Shown here one piece after another: positions 9,853 to 20,780 of a stretch of 64,000 nucleotides of DNA. Source of the stretch: Plumapathes pennacea. Lineage: Eukaryota > Cnidaria > Anthozoa > Antipatharia > Myriopathidae. The stretch's first letter is position 1. Every line of letters begins with the position of its first letter. A program made the translations under genes and the position numbers. Under the pieces are notes generated by a model that saw nothing but the letters and a program-made list of their open reading frames with translations, had not been told where the DNA came from and did no database searches. Where the stretch lies: assembly GCA_964036295.1 (NCBI GenBank), contig OZ038465.1, positions 447,615-511,614 on the forward strand. The letters run 5' to 3'.

Positions 9853-10428
9853 TTGAGCGGTTTTTGCTTGGGTCGGTCTGTTGAACTGCACAATTGTACA
9901 GAAATGTACGAAGATCCTGATATCCAGAACGTTGAGAACTTGAAGGAACAAGCTAAACGAAGGCGCTCCAGATGCAAAGACCAGAACCCGAGTGACATGA
10001 ACGACGAAGCAACTTCGATTCTTGGCAGTCGGTTGATAGTGGATTGTATGGAACTGTTCAGTATGAAGGTGAACTTAAAGGTACTTTGTATTCTTTTACT
10101 TTGTATTAATCTTGGTGATACAAGTAAAGCGTCAGAAAATCTGACTTTCGTTTGGAAGCAAAGTTTTACACTGCTGTGCATTTGTGTTGTTGTTGCGACA
10201 TTTTGGCTCGGTGCCATGAAGATCAAACAGGCAGCAGAACACGTCGCGTTATTATTTGAAAATTGGAACATGATTGAAGAAGAAGTGGTTGTTGGTAGAT
10301 CTCGCTTTGAGCAGTTTTATTGTATCCCCAGTAATGTTTATGTGAAAGAAAATCGAAGTCGTCCAAGACGACGCATTGGTCCTTTTAGTTCAGCTTGTGT
10401 GGCGATACACACGCAACTATATCTGTAG
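9853..10428 (+). CDS. hypothetical 191-aa protein with two hydrophobic segments
   Basis: An unbroken + strand frame. The listed start is a non-ATG codon and the first in-frame ATG is at 9904. Features seen are a basic KRRRSRCK cluster, one hydrophobic stretch (LKVLCILLLCINL), a second (FTLLCICVVVATFWLGAM), and a basic C terminus with SRPRRR. Two membrane helices are possible. It lies inside the 4.6-kb insertion bounded by Helitron-type ends, so it may be cargo. The stretch at 10372-10400 recurs at 11629-11644 plus 11971-11990. I do not recognise a family. Confidence 0.3.
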   Translation: MSGFCLGRSVELHNCTEMYEDPDIQNVENLKEQAKRRRSRCKDQNPSDMNDEATSILGSRLIVDCMELFSMKVNLKVLCILLLCINLGDTSKASENLTFVWKQSFTLLCICVVVATFWLGAMKIKQAAEHVALLFENWNMIEEEVVVGRSRFEQFYCIPSNVYVKENRSRPRRRIGPFSSACVAIHTQLYL

Positions 10429-10760
10429 TGCAGTTATTTTCCGTCCCACCCATATCCCATTAAACTGGTGACTGGCCTCGGGTGCTCACCTGCCAGTGCT
10501 ACACCACTTGCTGGTGAATGTGGGTTTGCGACCCCTTCATGCCTAGGGTTTGCATACCCTATCCATGCTGCTCACCCCCCGCGCCTAGTGTGGTACGAGC
10601 ACCTCACTAGCTGGCTCATCCCTGCGCCTCTGGCTTCTGAGCTCCCAACCGCAATTTGTCTGAGTGTCATTATTCCACTGCCTACTTCTTTCGCATGCGA
10701 AATGGGTGTTGATTGAAGTTTAAGTGTAAACTTGAGTTAACAACCTGAGCTTGCGTTACT

Positions 10761-11475
10761 GGCTGTGGTCACACTACAAAGTTAAATCACAATTTAGCCA
10801 AAATCTGTGTGACCGTAAAAACTGCCCAGTGGGAGACCGCACTGATATCGTAAAGTGATATCGAAAGCGGCTTAGCTGAAAGAAATAACTCTCGGTTCTA
10901 AATCATTTCAAAAGTACGATTTAAAAGGTGATTTATCTAACTCTTGTTCCATGAACCAATCGCACGCTTCATCGAATTGCCGACGTCAGCCCCTGTATTG
11001 ATCGTAACCATGCACCACAACTCACTTTTATCAGTTCCTGCACTTTTTTCGCAACTTCTCTCAAGATGTCCGATCGACCTCCGTTTAACTTTAACGTTCC
11101 AGCAGATTCGGAAAGCACTATGATGCGCAAGCCAACAACGAGTCTTCTCCTTCGTTTCCTCTGGAACATGAACATCCTGATTCTTTTCAGTCGTCTGGTC
11201 GGGCTTTCCATATTAATTTTTTTAGAAAAACAAGGCAAAGAGACCAATGATAATGTTTGCAAAGGCCATTGTTTTTACAACTCCAAAGTTCAGATGCTGC
11301 CCTTTCAAAACGTGTTATTTCATTATCTAATCGGATTAGGAAGTTAGCTGTCATGTTTGATACATTCAAAAGAGCACGAATGCCGCCTCTTCTAAATCAC
11401 GATTTATCTTGCGGTTTCCTTAATCAAGATTTAGGGTGCGAAATCATGATTTAGCTTTCTAGTGTGACTACAGCC
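10761..11475. mobile_element. TIR DNA element with 3-bp target duplication (Harbinger-like)
   Basis: The left terminus GGCTGTGGTCACACTACAAA (10761) and the reverse complement of the right terminus, GGCTGTAGTCACACTAGAAA (11475), agree over about 26 of 29 bases. The 3-bp sequence ACT flanks both ends. A 3-bp duplication and GG..TCACACT-type termini resemble PIF/Harbinger elements. Internal open frames (for example 10969-11262 on the minus strand) are short, and I see no DDE transposase. Taken as a non-autonomous element. Confidence 0.7.
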
Positions 11476-11644
11476 ACTGGCGTGCCCACATATTATTAGC
11501 ATTAGCCATAGCTTGCCATCAACACATCGGCATTTTACAATATCCTGTTGACAGCTTACTGTCAGTAGCCTTATCTCTGCAGCACATGTTGGAATGCTTT
11601 TAGAACCTGATACACTCCGTGTTACTTACGCATTGGTCCTTTTA

Positions 11645-11970
11645 CCCGGGGGGGGGGGGGGGTACTCCTCAAAATTTTGGGTGGGAGTGTGCCGCCCAAG
11701 ACTGAAAACCCTTACCCTGTTTCAGACCAAACATTTGCGGTTTTCGACCCTATTTCTGACCAAAATTTGTAATTTTCGACCCTATTTCAGACCAAAATGT
11801 GCAATTTTTGACCCTATTTCAGACCAAATGTCAAAATATCCGACCCTATTTCAGACTAAAATGCTAAAATCGATACCCTATTTCAGACTAAAATGCTGAA
11901 AATGATACCCTTTGGGGCGGCACATACCTATATGACTCATATTTGGGAATACCCCCCCCCCCCCCCCGGG
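11645..11970. mobile_element. MITE with poly-G/C termini and 8-bp target duplication
   Basis: Both ends read CCCGGGGG... inward followed by GTACTCC/GTATTCC. The flanks are direct repeats of TCCTTTTA (11637-11644 and 11971-11978). The interior repeats gaccctatttcagac-type units four to five times. An uninterrupted relative of the target is seen at 10375-10400 (cattggtccttttagttcag). An 8-bp duplication is typical of the hAT superfamily. A related copy lies at 12727. Confidence 0.8.
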
Positions 11971-11989
11971 TCCTTTTAGTTCAGCTTCA

Positions 11990-12997
11990 ACCAGTCAGGA
12001 AGGCGAGAACATGGCCTCGCTACCTGTTTGCGTAAGTGAGAAACTTGACTCAACACCGTTTGGCTCTGTGGAACATGCACGGATAAACTGGATTTCAGGG
12101 AACGATTTTGCTTGCGGTTCACCGGCGGAAGCTTTGAGAATAGCCGGAAACAAATGTTTGTAGTGATGATTCGATTATGTGATGGATACCGCTACGGGAT
12201 TGCAAATAACTCTGTCGCCGCTAATTATTTAGTCCCGATGGAACTTTCTGTGGCAAAACGAAATACTTTGAGAAGATATCAGGCCGAAAACGGACACCAA
12301 AGCTACGATGACTGTTTAGCCGTAAATATTTTACACTGTACATGACATATGTTGCCTCATTTTTTTTTACTGTAGCTGTTTTGTACAGTTTTTTCGCCGA
12401 AAATATATCCTTTTGTGTACCGAAAACATCCATCCTCGTAGCTTAAAACTCCACCAACGCGGCTTTGTGAGTATATTACATGTATCATACTGCGAGCCTG
12501 ATTAGAAATAGGTGCTCGAGACTGTCAAAATCGACAAGTCACGCACTAGGGTCACGCATTACTCTTTTTTCTGGCTGACCTTTCACCCCTAAGCTCAAAA
12601 TGCAGAGTCTTGAAGCAAATGTATGAGTTTTGTATGAAATTTTCTAATTTAATCAGGTTTCATTTGAGCAAGGTCTCAAAAACCAAGTTCTCTATGCTGT
12701 ATAATATTTATCTGGTGAGACTGAAACCCTGTGGGGTACTCCGATACATGAGCCATGAAGATATGTGCCGTATACATTTTTGAAGTTAGGTCTGAAATGG
12801 GGTATAGAAAATCTGATATCTTGGTCTAAAATCAGGACTGGGCGGCACACCCACCCAAAATTATGCTGAGTACTCCCTCCCCCGTGGGGGACTGAAAATT
12901 TCTCTTGGGAATCTCGCTCTTGTCCCTACTTTTAACTTTAGTTTATTCTGGTCTCGACCCAACTCACCCCACTAGCTCACTGGCAGCCCCTGTCTTG
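11990..12997 (+). mobile_element. Helitron-type repeat, copy B, facing copy A
   Basis: The outer part (12480-12997) is the inverted equivalent of 8392-8720, and the inner part (~11998-12365) of about 9040-9400. The middle (12366-12480) differs. The terminus is degenerate: ACTGGCAGCCCCTGT then CTTG instead of CTAG, followed by T and the right half of the duplicated host locus. A 163-bp MITE is inserted at 12727. Together with copy A it bounds a 4.6-kb insertion (8392-12997). Confidence 0.6.
12727..12889. mobile_element. second hAT-like MITE copy, 163 bp
   Basis: It begins ccctgtggggtactcc and ends gtactccctcccccgtgggg, flanked by 8-bp direct repeats GACTGAAA at 12719-12726 and 12890-12897. 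Interior blocks (ggcggcacaccc, tctgaaatgggg) match the element at 11645. Uninterrupted copies of the host repeat at about 16480 and 51230 lack it. Confidence 0.8.
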
Positions 12998-13374
12998 TTA
13001 TGCTTTAGTGCATGATTTAAACTGTCCGAGTAAGAGGCAGTCATGTCACCCGTTTCTTATCTGTGTCCCCATTTAGTGGTTATGTGTACTGCTTATACAT
13101 ATTTGACACCTAAAGTCCCTGCGGACTTCTGGTGTTTGCAGCTCCCATTCCTTGTGGTTAAACGCTTTAGAGAACAAGCTGGTCACAAGAAACTGCGTCA
13201 TTAACAAATAATGTATTTCGTCTGGATAGTCACAAGTTCCGGGAAACTGATCTTGGTGTTCTAAAACAGCTCATCATGTTTGGGCGTGTGGCTATGTTCT
13301 TTATATTTAAACTGACTCCCAATTGTGCAAAGAACTCTCACGTGAACACGTAGTATTTTGTTAAGTAACAATTT
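12998..13374. repeat. segmental duplication, copy 2, right half
   Basis: Matches 7083-7430 nearly base for base, beginning ttatgctttagtgcatg, with an extra segment of about 31 bp near 13237. Similarity stops at about 13374, where the sequence becomes ccccgagcgaagcg. Confidence 0.85.
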
Positions 13375-13635
13375 TCCCCGAGCGAAGCGAAGGAAATAAT
13401 CACAACGCTAATGCAGTAGTATCGCATCATTCGGAGACTCCAAGCGTGTCGCCATCTTGAAATTTAATGTTCGTCTGTCAATCAGTCTGGCGTACGACCT
13501 CGTCCCCAGTTCCCATCGCTGCATAACCAATAACAAAAGCCGCATCGATCACGTGTGACCCTGTAGTTTTACTTGTAATAAGAGAAATTAGATTGAACAA
13601 AGCAACTACAGTCCATCGTAGCTGTGTTCACGAAA

Positions 13636-13960
13636 ATGAATTTGAAAACTGGAAAACCTGAAACACAACAGTCTCGCAAAGCTCTTCTTCAAAAGAGAAG
13701 GGAACAGGCACGGGCAAGGCGGAATCGTGAAACGATCGAACAGCGCCAAATACGTCTAGAGAAGACGACAGCATGATAAACAGAAGCGTGCCGAAGAACG
13801 ACTCCGCAAAGAAAACAGCGCTTGAATGCCAATCGAAAGCAGCAGGAACACAAGCGAGCCGAAGAAAACACTCCACAAAGAGAACAGCGCTTGAAAGCAA
13901 ATCGGGAACTTCAGACGCCGTTTTGTATTAAACTCAGATACTTATTCAGAAAGGACAAGC
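13636..13960 (+). pseudogene. basic coiled repeat protein fragment (RRRE/QR-rich), frameshifted
   Basis: An ATG at 13636 starts a 46-codon frame with QKRREQARARRNRET and ends at a TGA. The same style of roughly 23-residue repeat (RAEE..PQREQRLKANR) continues in another frame from 13822. Such R/E/Q-rich repeats occur at the N terminus of several transposon-associated proteins in cnidarians; I recall them but cannot name the family safely. It is truncated and frame-broken. Confidence 0.4.
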
Positions 13961-14047
13961 AACAAAGGTTAGTCAGTGGAAATGGAACAATCACCGTGAC
14001 AAATATATTCTACCCGTATCTTGTAACTCGATCACTTGAATGTATTA

Positions 14048-14271
14048 GGCCCGGTTCAAACGTCGAACTTTACATGTGCCGAACCTAATACCTATTTGGG
14101 TCGACCCAAAATAATAATTAAATTCAACAGTTGATTCAGACGTCGAACCTAACGCAGTCGAACCAAAATGCCGAAGAACAAAATAAAACCATTACGGTCA
14201 AAATTACTAATTTAATGTATGTATAATGTATGCATTAGGTTCGGCACATGTGAAGATCGACGTATGAATCG
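14048..14271. mobile_element. MITE with ~38-bp terminal inverted repeats
   Basis: The left end GGCCCGGTTCAAACGTCGAA...(14048-14089) has an inverted counterpart at 14232-14271 (attaggttcggcacatgt...tcgacgt). A further left-end fragment, ttcaaacgtcgaactttaca, occurs at about 14360. No coding potential. Confidence 0.7.
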
Positions 14272-14284
14272 AAGTCGATCTTTT

Positions 14285-14323
14285 GCCGTTCTATTCGACA
14301 AGCTCAGTCGAATAGAACGGCAG
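14285..14323. repeat. perfect 15-bp-stem hairpin
   Basis: GCCGTTCTATTCGAC at 14285 is exactly reverse-complemented by GTCGAATAGAACGGC after a loop of about 8 bases. It lies between the MITE and the foldback element and may be the core of another small element. Confidence 0.75.
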
Positions 14324-14388
14324 AGTCGACCCAATTACAAAAGTGTCGATCTTAATTGATTCAAACGTCGAACTTTACATGTGCCGAA

Positions 14389-16066
14389 CCGATGACTAAA
14401 AGAACACACGAGTGACCACGAGTGACCACGAATGACCACGAATGACCACGAGTGACCACGAATGACCACGAATGACCACGAATGACCACGAGTGACCACG
14501 AATGACTACGAGTCAAAATAAGCTCCTCACGTGACTGTAACGTCATTTTATTGTCATTTTAAATTTAAAACGCAATATCATGCACCCATGATAAAGTGTA
14601 AAAATTTCACTAGCGTCATTTTAAAAAACAAACGCTTTGAAGAAAACGCCGACCACAAGGCGTAAAGTACACACAAATATGTCCCTTGCGTGACGAATCA
14701 CGTGTCAGCGTCGGCTGTAGACAACGTGACACAGCGTGCTGTATTTAACTCAAACTCGTGACCCTACCGAACAGATTTGGCTCTTTTAATTAAGTCGTGG
14801 GAATTGCTCACTAAATTCACATGGCGTGGGAACCTACATATGATTGGCTGATTGCAGAGATAAGGCTGATGAAATGTCAAAAAAATTTGCATTTCTGGTC
14901 CTCTTGCCATGGAAGTCCGGATAAAAAAACGGAAAGATTTTACTCCGAAAAAGTACGACCAAAGTAAGACAACGAAAAGACCTAACACTGGAGTGAAGGA
15001 CGTGGAGGTTATTACTATCGGCGACGTGGAAAGTAAATAGGGAACCGGCGGAAGAACAGAATTTCAGTAACTGAACAGAAACGTGAGAAAGGTGCTGCAG
15101 TCAGACGCCGAAAGTGATGATTCTGAATCACTACCAAATGCTGCACAGCAAAGTCCCGGCAGTCGATTGTATTTAGTAAAAATTTTCAGACTCGGGGACA
15201 CCCGATAAGCCGGTCATATTACAGCTTATGCTTAAAACAGTATATCAATAAAATTGATGTCACAGTCACGCGAAGGACTTAATTTAACTCTTGGGGCCAG
15301 TTGTTCAAAGTGTGAATAGTGGATAAGTGTTAAAATTTAGCCTTATAGTATCAACTGGATAAGAATTTCTCCTGTGGATAGCGCTATCCGCTCTTTGAAC
15401 AACTGGGCCCTGGTCGTTTGTAGCCTGTTCTGCAGTGAGTTGGTAATGACGTCACTGTCACGTTATTAATACTACGCCTTGTGGTCGGCGTTTTCTTCAA
15501 AGATTTTGTTTTACACTTCACGAGCGAGTGATTTTACATTTTATATTTAAATGATATTAAAATGACATCACAGTCACACGAGGAGCTTATTTTGACTCAT
15601 GGTCACTCATGGTCACTCGTAGTCACTCGTGGTCATTCGTGGTCACTCGTGGCCACTTGTGGTCACTCGTGGTCATTCGTGGTCACTCGTGGTCACTCGT
15701 GGTCATTCGTGGTCACTCGTGGTCACTCGTGGTCACTCGTGTGTTCTTTTAGTCACTATCGGTCACGAGTTTGAGTTAAATACAGCACGCTGTGTCACGT
15801 TGTCTACAGCCGACGCTGACACGTGATTCGTCACGCAAGGGACATATTTGTGTGTACTTTACGCCTTGTGGTCGGCGTTTTCTTCAAAGTGTTTGTTTTT
15901 TAAAATGACGCTAATGAAATTTTTACACTTTATCATGGGTGCATGATATTGCGTTTTAAATTTAAAATGACAATAAAATGACGTTACAGTCACGCGAGGA
16001 GCTTATTTTGACTCGTAGTCATTCGTGGTCACTCGTGGTCACTCGTGTGTTCTTTTAGTCACTATC
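14389..16066. mobile_element. foldback element with long near-identical inverted arms and 12-bp minisatellites
   Basis: The left arm (14389-~14761) and right arm (~15764-16066) are reverse complements with only a few mismatches over about 300 bases. Their shared outer tip is gtgactaaaagaacacacga. Each arm holds a minisatellite of unit GTGGTCACTCGT: about nine units on the left and three on the right. A second, more diverged arm-like copy (~15471-15763) carries about 13 units. The 43-codon frame at 14909 (MEVRIKKRKD) is the only ATG frame of note and is unrecognised. Long arms with internal tandem repeats are typical of foldback or MULE-type non-autonomous elements. Near identity suggests recent activity or arm-to-arm conversion. 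Confidence 0.75.
15294..15410. mobile_element. small MITE nested in foldback element
   Basis: The ends GGGGCCAGTTGTTCAAAG and CTTTGAACAACTGGGCCC are inverted repeats enclosing about 80 bp that contains ggatagcgctatcc. It is a compact palindromic element with no coding capacity. Confidence 0.75.
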
Positions 16067-16593
16067 TTCTGAGGATTGAGTTTGCAGTCACAAATGGACT
16101 GAACACACTGAACAAAAGCGCAATAATATTGTAAACATCTCTCGTGTGACATTCCTCGCTTTCAATTTTATATTTGTTACAGAGCACGAATACTCGAAAG
16201 CCTGATAGAAGAAACGTATTGAGTTAACAAAAGAAAACACATAAGTAGTGAAGCGAAGGCTGGATTAATCGTGGCCTCTGATTAGAAATATGAGTCAAGG
16301 TCAAACTGTCATAATCGATTGTGCATAAAAAGATATGTCACGCATTCTCAAGATGCAGGGTCGCTCAACCTTTAAGAAGCAAGTGTATGAGTGTTGTAAT
16401 AATAATTTTTAGTTTAATCAAGGTGTCAAATAAGCAAGGTTGTCAAAAGCCAAGTTCTCTATACTGTGTGATATTTTTATGGTGAGAAATTGGAAGTCTC
16501 TCTTGGGAGTTCCGCTCTTGTCCCCTACTTCCCATTTTATATTCTGGTCTCGACCCAACTCACGCCGCGAGCTCACTGGCAAGGCCAGTCTAG
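16067..16593 (+). mobile_element. Helitron-type repeat, 3' part
   Basis: Inverted relative to the 8.4-kb and 51-kb copies. It ends ACTGGC-aag-GCCAGT, then CTAG (16590-16593), then host T. Its left side is cut by the foldback element at 16066. Confidence 0.65.
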
Positions 16594-18149
16594 TTTCTTT
16601 CAAGACTAAAACTGTAACAAATGCTGTAATCTGACATGCGGTGATTGCAGCGAGAATCGTTCACAAGCCCTTAGAAGTATGACTAGGTCTGAAGCCCGTG
16701 TATAATTTGAGGTAAACCGTTCAAGTTCTGCTTTGATTCTGGGAGAAATCATGTTGTTTTGAGCGGGTTCACATACAAAACAATTCAAGCTCATTAAACA
16801 TGCATGCCTGAGTCTTGTGCATAGTAAAAACAAATCGCACAGGAACCTATTATGAATTCAAAATTGGAAAATCAGTGTTCCTTTTTTCCCGTACTACGAC
16901 GGCCGACCAACTTCAAAATTTGAGTATTAAAGTTTGAGAACGTGCTTGGCAGACTGTATGAATTAATTTGACGTGCCGACCGTGGGAAATACGTACTTCG
17001 TCACGCAATCGACCGCTGCGTGACCGCGGGTTTTCCAAACTGCCCGCGAGGTACCCGTTGTGTCCGCCGTGCATCCCGGCGTCCTGTTTCCCGCCAGTTG
17101 TGATTTCCGCGCGCCTCAACGCGGAACTTCTCCTCCTTGCAGCAAGAAGTAAGTCGGGAGAAGATTCAGTTCTTCTGGCCTTTCTCCTGGCTTTGTTTCC
17201 GATTAGATCTGCCTACTGTTGCGGTAAACCAATACTTCGCACCTCTTCGCTACGAGTCGCTCTGCCTTCCCCAACCCAAGACCTATCCTCACAATTTCTT
17301 TTTTTTTGACTCTAAAGTTCTAGTGCACTGATTTTTTCAGCTGCCGTATCAGTTATTTGGCGATAATTTGTTGGAAGCGCTGTTTCATGCATTTGACCCT
17401 CTCGCTTCAGTTGAGATTTAAAAAGTGAGAAATGTTTCATTGGGGAACTACTCAGCCCCCATGCAAGCCATGAACTTTTATTCATGCAGAGTTGTTCACT
17501 GTAATTGACAGACAAACAGTTTTATTGTGTGCACTATATGATGGTGGTGAAAATATTTTGGCGCCGGCATATAACGATCTTTTTCATTATTTGATTCTTA
17601 ATAAAGTAGAATTCTGTCCAACAGGGTTTAACTTCCAGGCTTTCTTCTATTTCAACGATTGCGTTTCTCGTTACGGCTCTCTCCAATCTGTAGTACGCTT
17701 AGAAACACTTGTCTTTCTCTGAGAAAGTGAAGCCACGAAAATGCACACTGTCAGAATCACTCTGGCACTTATGTTTAGTAAGTTAGTAGGTAAGTAAAGT
17801 CTTTATTCACCGAGAGTGGCACGTAATGGCAAAGCTAATAAACTTGTGACTCTCTACAAGTTTCACGTTATCGTTTGGCTTATTTAACTTTGTGCCGGTA
17901 GCTAGGAGTTACCGCTCTGTTCGTGTATGGGCATCAAGGTGCAGTCTATGTTTCTACCTCTCACGCATTTACTCGCCACTCTGTCACTCTATGACTATAC
18001 CTAATATTTGATTCACTGCACGCGACCTTCACAATCCTAACATTTAACAGTGTAATAGATGGACCTTCATTATTGAAGTATATTTTGTTCTATCGCTCTA
18101 CAAATTTGCAAATATTACTGCCTCTACAACGTCTTCTTGAAAGTTTACT
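16594..18149. other. spacer with relic of the duplicated locus
   Basis: No gene is recognised. The segment 17226-17297 matches 7945-7985 (cacctcttcgctacgag...acccaagacctatc) and includes 13-18 bp that copy 2 lacks. Open frames around 16968-17309 and 17492-17722 have no family motif or supporting splice pattern. Confidence 0.45.
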
Positions 18150-18470
18150 AAACCAACTGTACCCTCGCCGTGGAATGAAGCTATTCGCTCGATCTGATGG
18201 TCCGGGTTTTTAGTAGTGGTGAAAAGCAACATTAGGAGTCTTGCGCTGCGTATACTGGTTTGATTATAAATCCGCTTAGAAGCGCGAAAACATCAAGTCA
18301 ATTTTCTTAGTTACTTTTCTGATCTGAAGCCTTATTAATATTTAATATGATTCATTCATCAGAAAAATACGTTCATTAACAATGCATTGGTCACATCACG
18401 AGTTTTCTAACTCTTCCTTTTATTACAACGCAACTATCTTTTTATCTTTAAAACAACTGGTCATGTTCTA
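18150..18470. repeat. diverged third copy of the duplicated locus
   Basis: Blocks such as gccgtggaatgaagcta, ctgatggtccgggt and gttcattaacaatgcattg align with 6720-7070 and 8040-8390, but with many changes. The secreted-protein frame is broken here. Confidence 0.7.
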
Positions 18471-18486
18471 ACACTGATCACAGACT

Positions 18487-18610
18487 ACAGTCGAACCTAT
18501 ATTTAGCGGCCAACCTCAGGGAATGGCTTTGTGGCCGCTTACTACAGGTGGCCGCTTTAACTGAGGGACACCAACAATAGTTCCTGGGTGTGGTCAAAGC
18601 TTCTAACAAT
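18487..18610. mobile_element. MITE fragment (gcggcc-rich)
   Basis: cagtcgaacctatatttagc followed by ggccgcttactacaggtggc has the look of a short palindromic DNA-element fragment. The ends are not both visible, so the boundaries are approximate. Confidence 0.4.
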
Positions 18611-19651
18611 GTTTATGAATTTGATTACCTGTAAATTTGAGTGAGATTCAAGTAATACGTCTTGGATGAAATATTGGTATCTACGGTCTCTATTTTAGTT
18701 GCTTTATTACCAATGCAACTCGTCCACCGATTACAAGGTCCGGAAAAGTGTAGCCGGTCGAGAGCCGCTCGAACCTGCTGTTCCAGTGCAGATTATTTTT
18801 CCAGCGGTAATCGCCGTGGACTGTGAAGATCTTGACGTATTCATTGTATTGTTTTTGTGTGCTCGATCCCTCCACTTGTCACAAAGTCAGATTGAACAAC
18901 GTGTTTAGTAGATATTGAAGTATATTACAGTTGTGATCTTGGCTGTATAGTTACTATAACGCTGTTCCGGAACAGCAAAAACGAATCCAGACAACCCAAG
19001 ATCAACGTATGCACCAGAAACCCTAGTTTGTTTTCAATTAAGTATTTGATCCAATATTTCGTGTTTAAAATTGAACCTTTTGCAAGAACTTTTTTCTAGA
19101 TCCCACCTTTGGGTCATCTGTGGTACGGCGAGCGTGTTAAAATAAAATTGTGCTCGTTGAGCGTGATCACTATCTATCATACCCGTCTCAATTGCACACC
19201 ATACTTTTCAAACAGTAAAACGTCATTTTCAGACCCCTTGTTGTGAGATTGGGAACTACTTGCATATGTAAATTGTGCCAGCACAGGTAGCCAAAACTCC
19301 TAGCGCGCGTCATGTGACATGAATACCCGCTGCGGCGTTGCGTAACATCACGACGGTTGTCCGTTGGTCGCGAAACTCGAATTTTACTGGAATATCAAGG
19401 CCTGATCAAACAATGAATGATAGCTGATGATATTTGCGATCTCGAAACTATCAACTACTATTATTGACTATCATAGAGAGCGATCAAGCGCTCACGAGAG
19501 AGCGCATGATAGTCGATTGGAAGTAACGCAATCGCTCGCGCGAGCTCCAGCTCGTGTGAAAACGTCAACAACGCCTCGGCAAAACCATGACAAACATGGC
19601 TGTTTATATGAACAGAAGAGCCGCTATCTGTTTTCTACTGTTTAATCAAAG
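18611..19651. other. non-coding spacer with hairpin
   Basis: No gene is recognised. A short inverted repeat, GACTATCAT at 19466 and ATGATAGTC ending 19514, encloses a gagcgc-rich centre. The block 19290-19345 (gtagccaaaactcctagcgc...gcggcgttgcgtaa) recurs inverted at about 27140-27200, upstream of the nuclease gene. Confidence 0.45.
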
Positions 19652-20780
19652 CCTGTAGAACCTATAGAACCTATAGGGCCTATAGAACGAGCGCCTATAG
19701 AGCCTATAGAGCCTATGGAACCTATAGAGCCTATAGAGCCTATAGAGCCTATGGAACCTATAGAACCTATAGAGCCTATGGAACCTGTAGAGCCTATAGA
19801 ACCTATAGAGCCTGTAGAACCTATATAGCCTATAGAGCCTATAGAGCCTGTAGAACCTATAGAGCCTATAGAGCCTATAGAGCCTATGGAACCTATATAG
19901 CCTATAGAGCCTATGGAACCTGTAGAGCCTATAGAACCTATAGAGCCTGTAGAACCTATATAGCCTATAGAGCCTATAGAACCTATAAGGCCTATAGAGC
20001 CTATGGAACCTATAGAGCCTATAGAGCCTATAGAACCTATAGAACCTAATTTATAGAACATATAGAACCTACAGAACCTATAGAGCTTACAGAGCCTATA
20101 GAGCCTATAGAGCCTATAGAACCTATAGAACCTATAGAACCTATAGAACATATAGAACCTATAGAACCTATAGAGCTTACAGAACCTATAGAGCCTATAG
20201 AGCCTATAGAGCCTATAGAACCTATAGAACCTATAGAACCTATAGAACATATAGAACCTATAGAACCTATAGAGCTTACAGAGCCTATAGAACCTATAGA
20301 ACATATAGAACCTATAGAACCTATAGAGCTTACAGAGCCTATAGAGCCTATAGAACCTATAGAACCTATAGAGCTCACAGAGCCTATAGAACCTATAGAG
20401 CCTATAGAGCCTATAGAACCTATAGAACCCATAGAACCTATAGAGCCTATAGAGCCTATAAAACCTATAAAGCCTATAGAGCCTATAGAACCTATATAGA
20501 GCCTATAGAGCCTATGGAACCTATAGAGCCTGTAGAACCTATATAGCCTATAGAGCCTATAGAACCTATAAGGCCTATAGAGCCTATGGAACCTATAGAG
20601 CCTATAGAGCCTATAGAACCTATAGAACCTATAGAACATATAGAACCTATAGAACCTATAGAGCTTACAGAGCCTATAGAGCCTATAGAACCTATAGAAC
20701 CTATAGAACATATAGAACCTATAGAACCTATAGAGCTTACAGAGCCTATAGAGCCTATAGAACCTATAGAACCTATAGAA
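19652..20780. repeat. 9-bp satellite CCTATAGAR, array 1 (~125 units)
   Basis: Tandem nonamers alternate between CCTATAGAG and CCTATAGAA with recurring variants (cctatggaa, cctgtagaa, catatagaa, cttacagag). Because 9 is a multiple of 3, two of three frames on each strand stay open (P-I-E and Y-R-A/T on +; S-I-G and L/F-Y-R on -), while the CTA-TAG frame is closed. The long apparent proteins are therefore not evidence of genes. Variant order (20420-20650) is repeated in array 2. Confidence 0.95.

Noticed and set aside
14404-14515. CRISPR-like or operator-like repeats of 12 bp
   Set aside because: Head-to-tail units without spacers inside transposon arms; a plain minisatellite.
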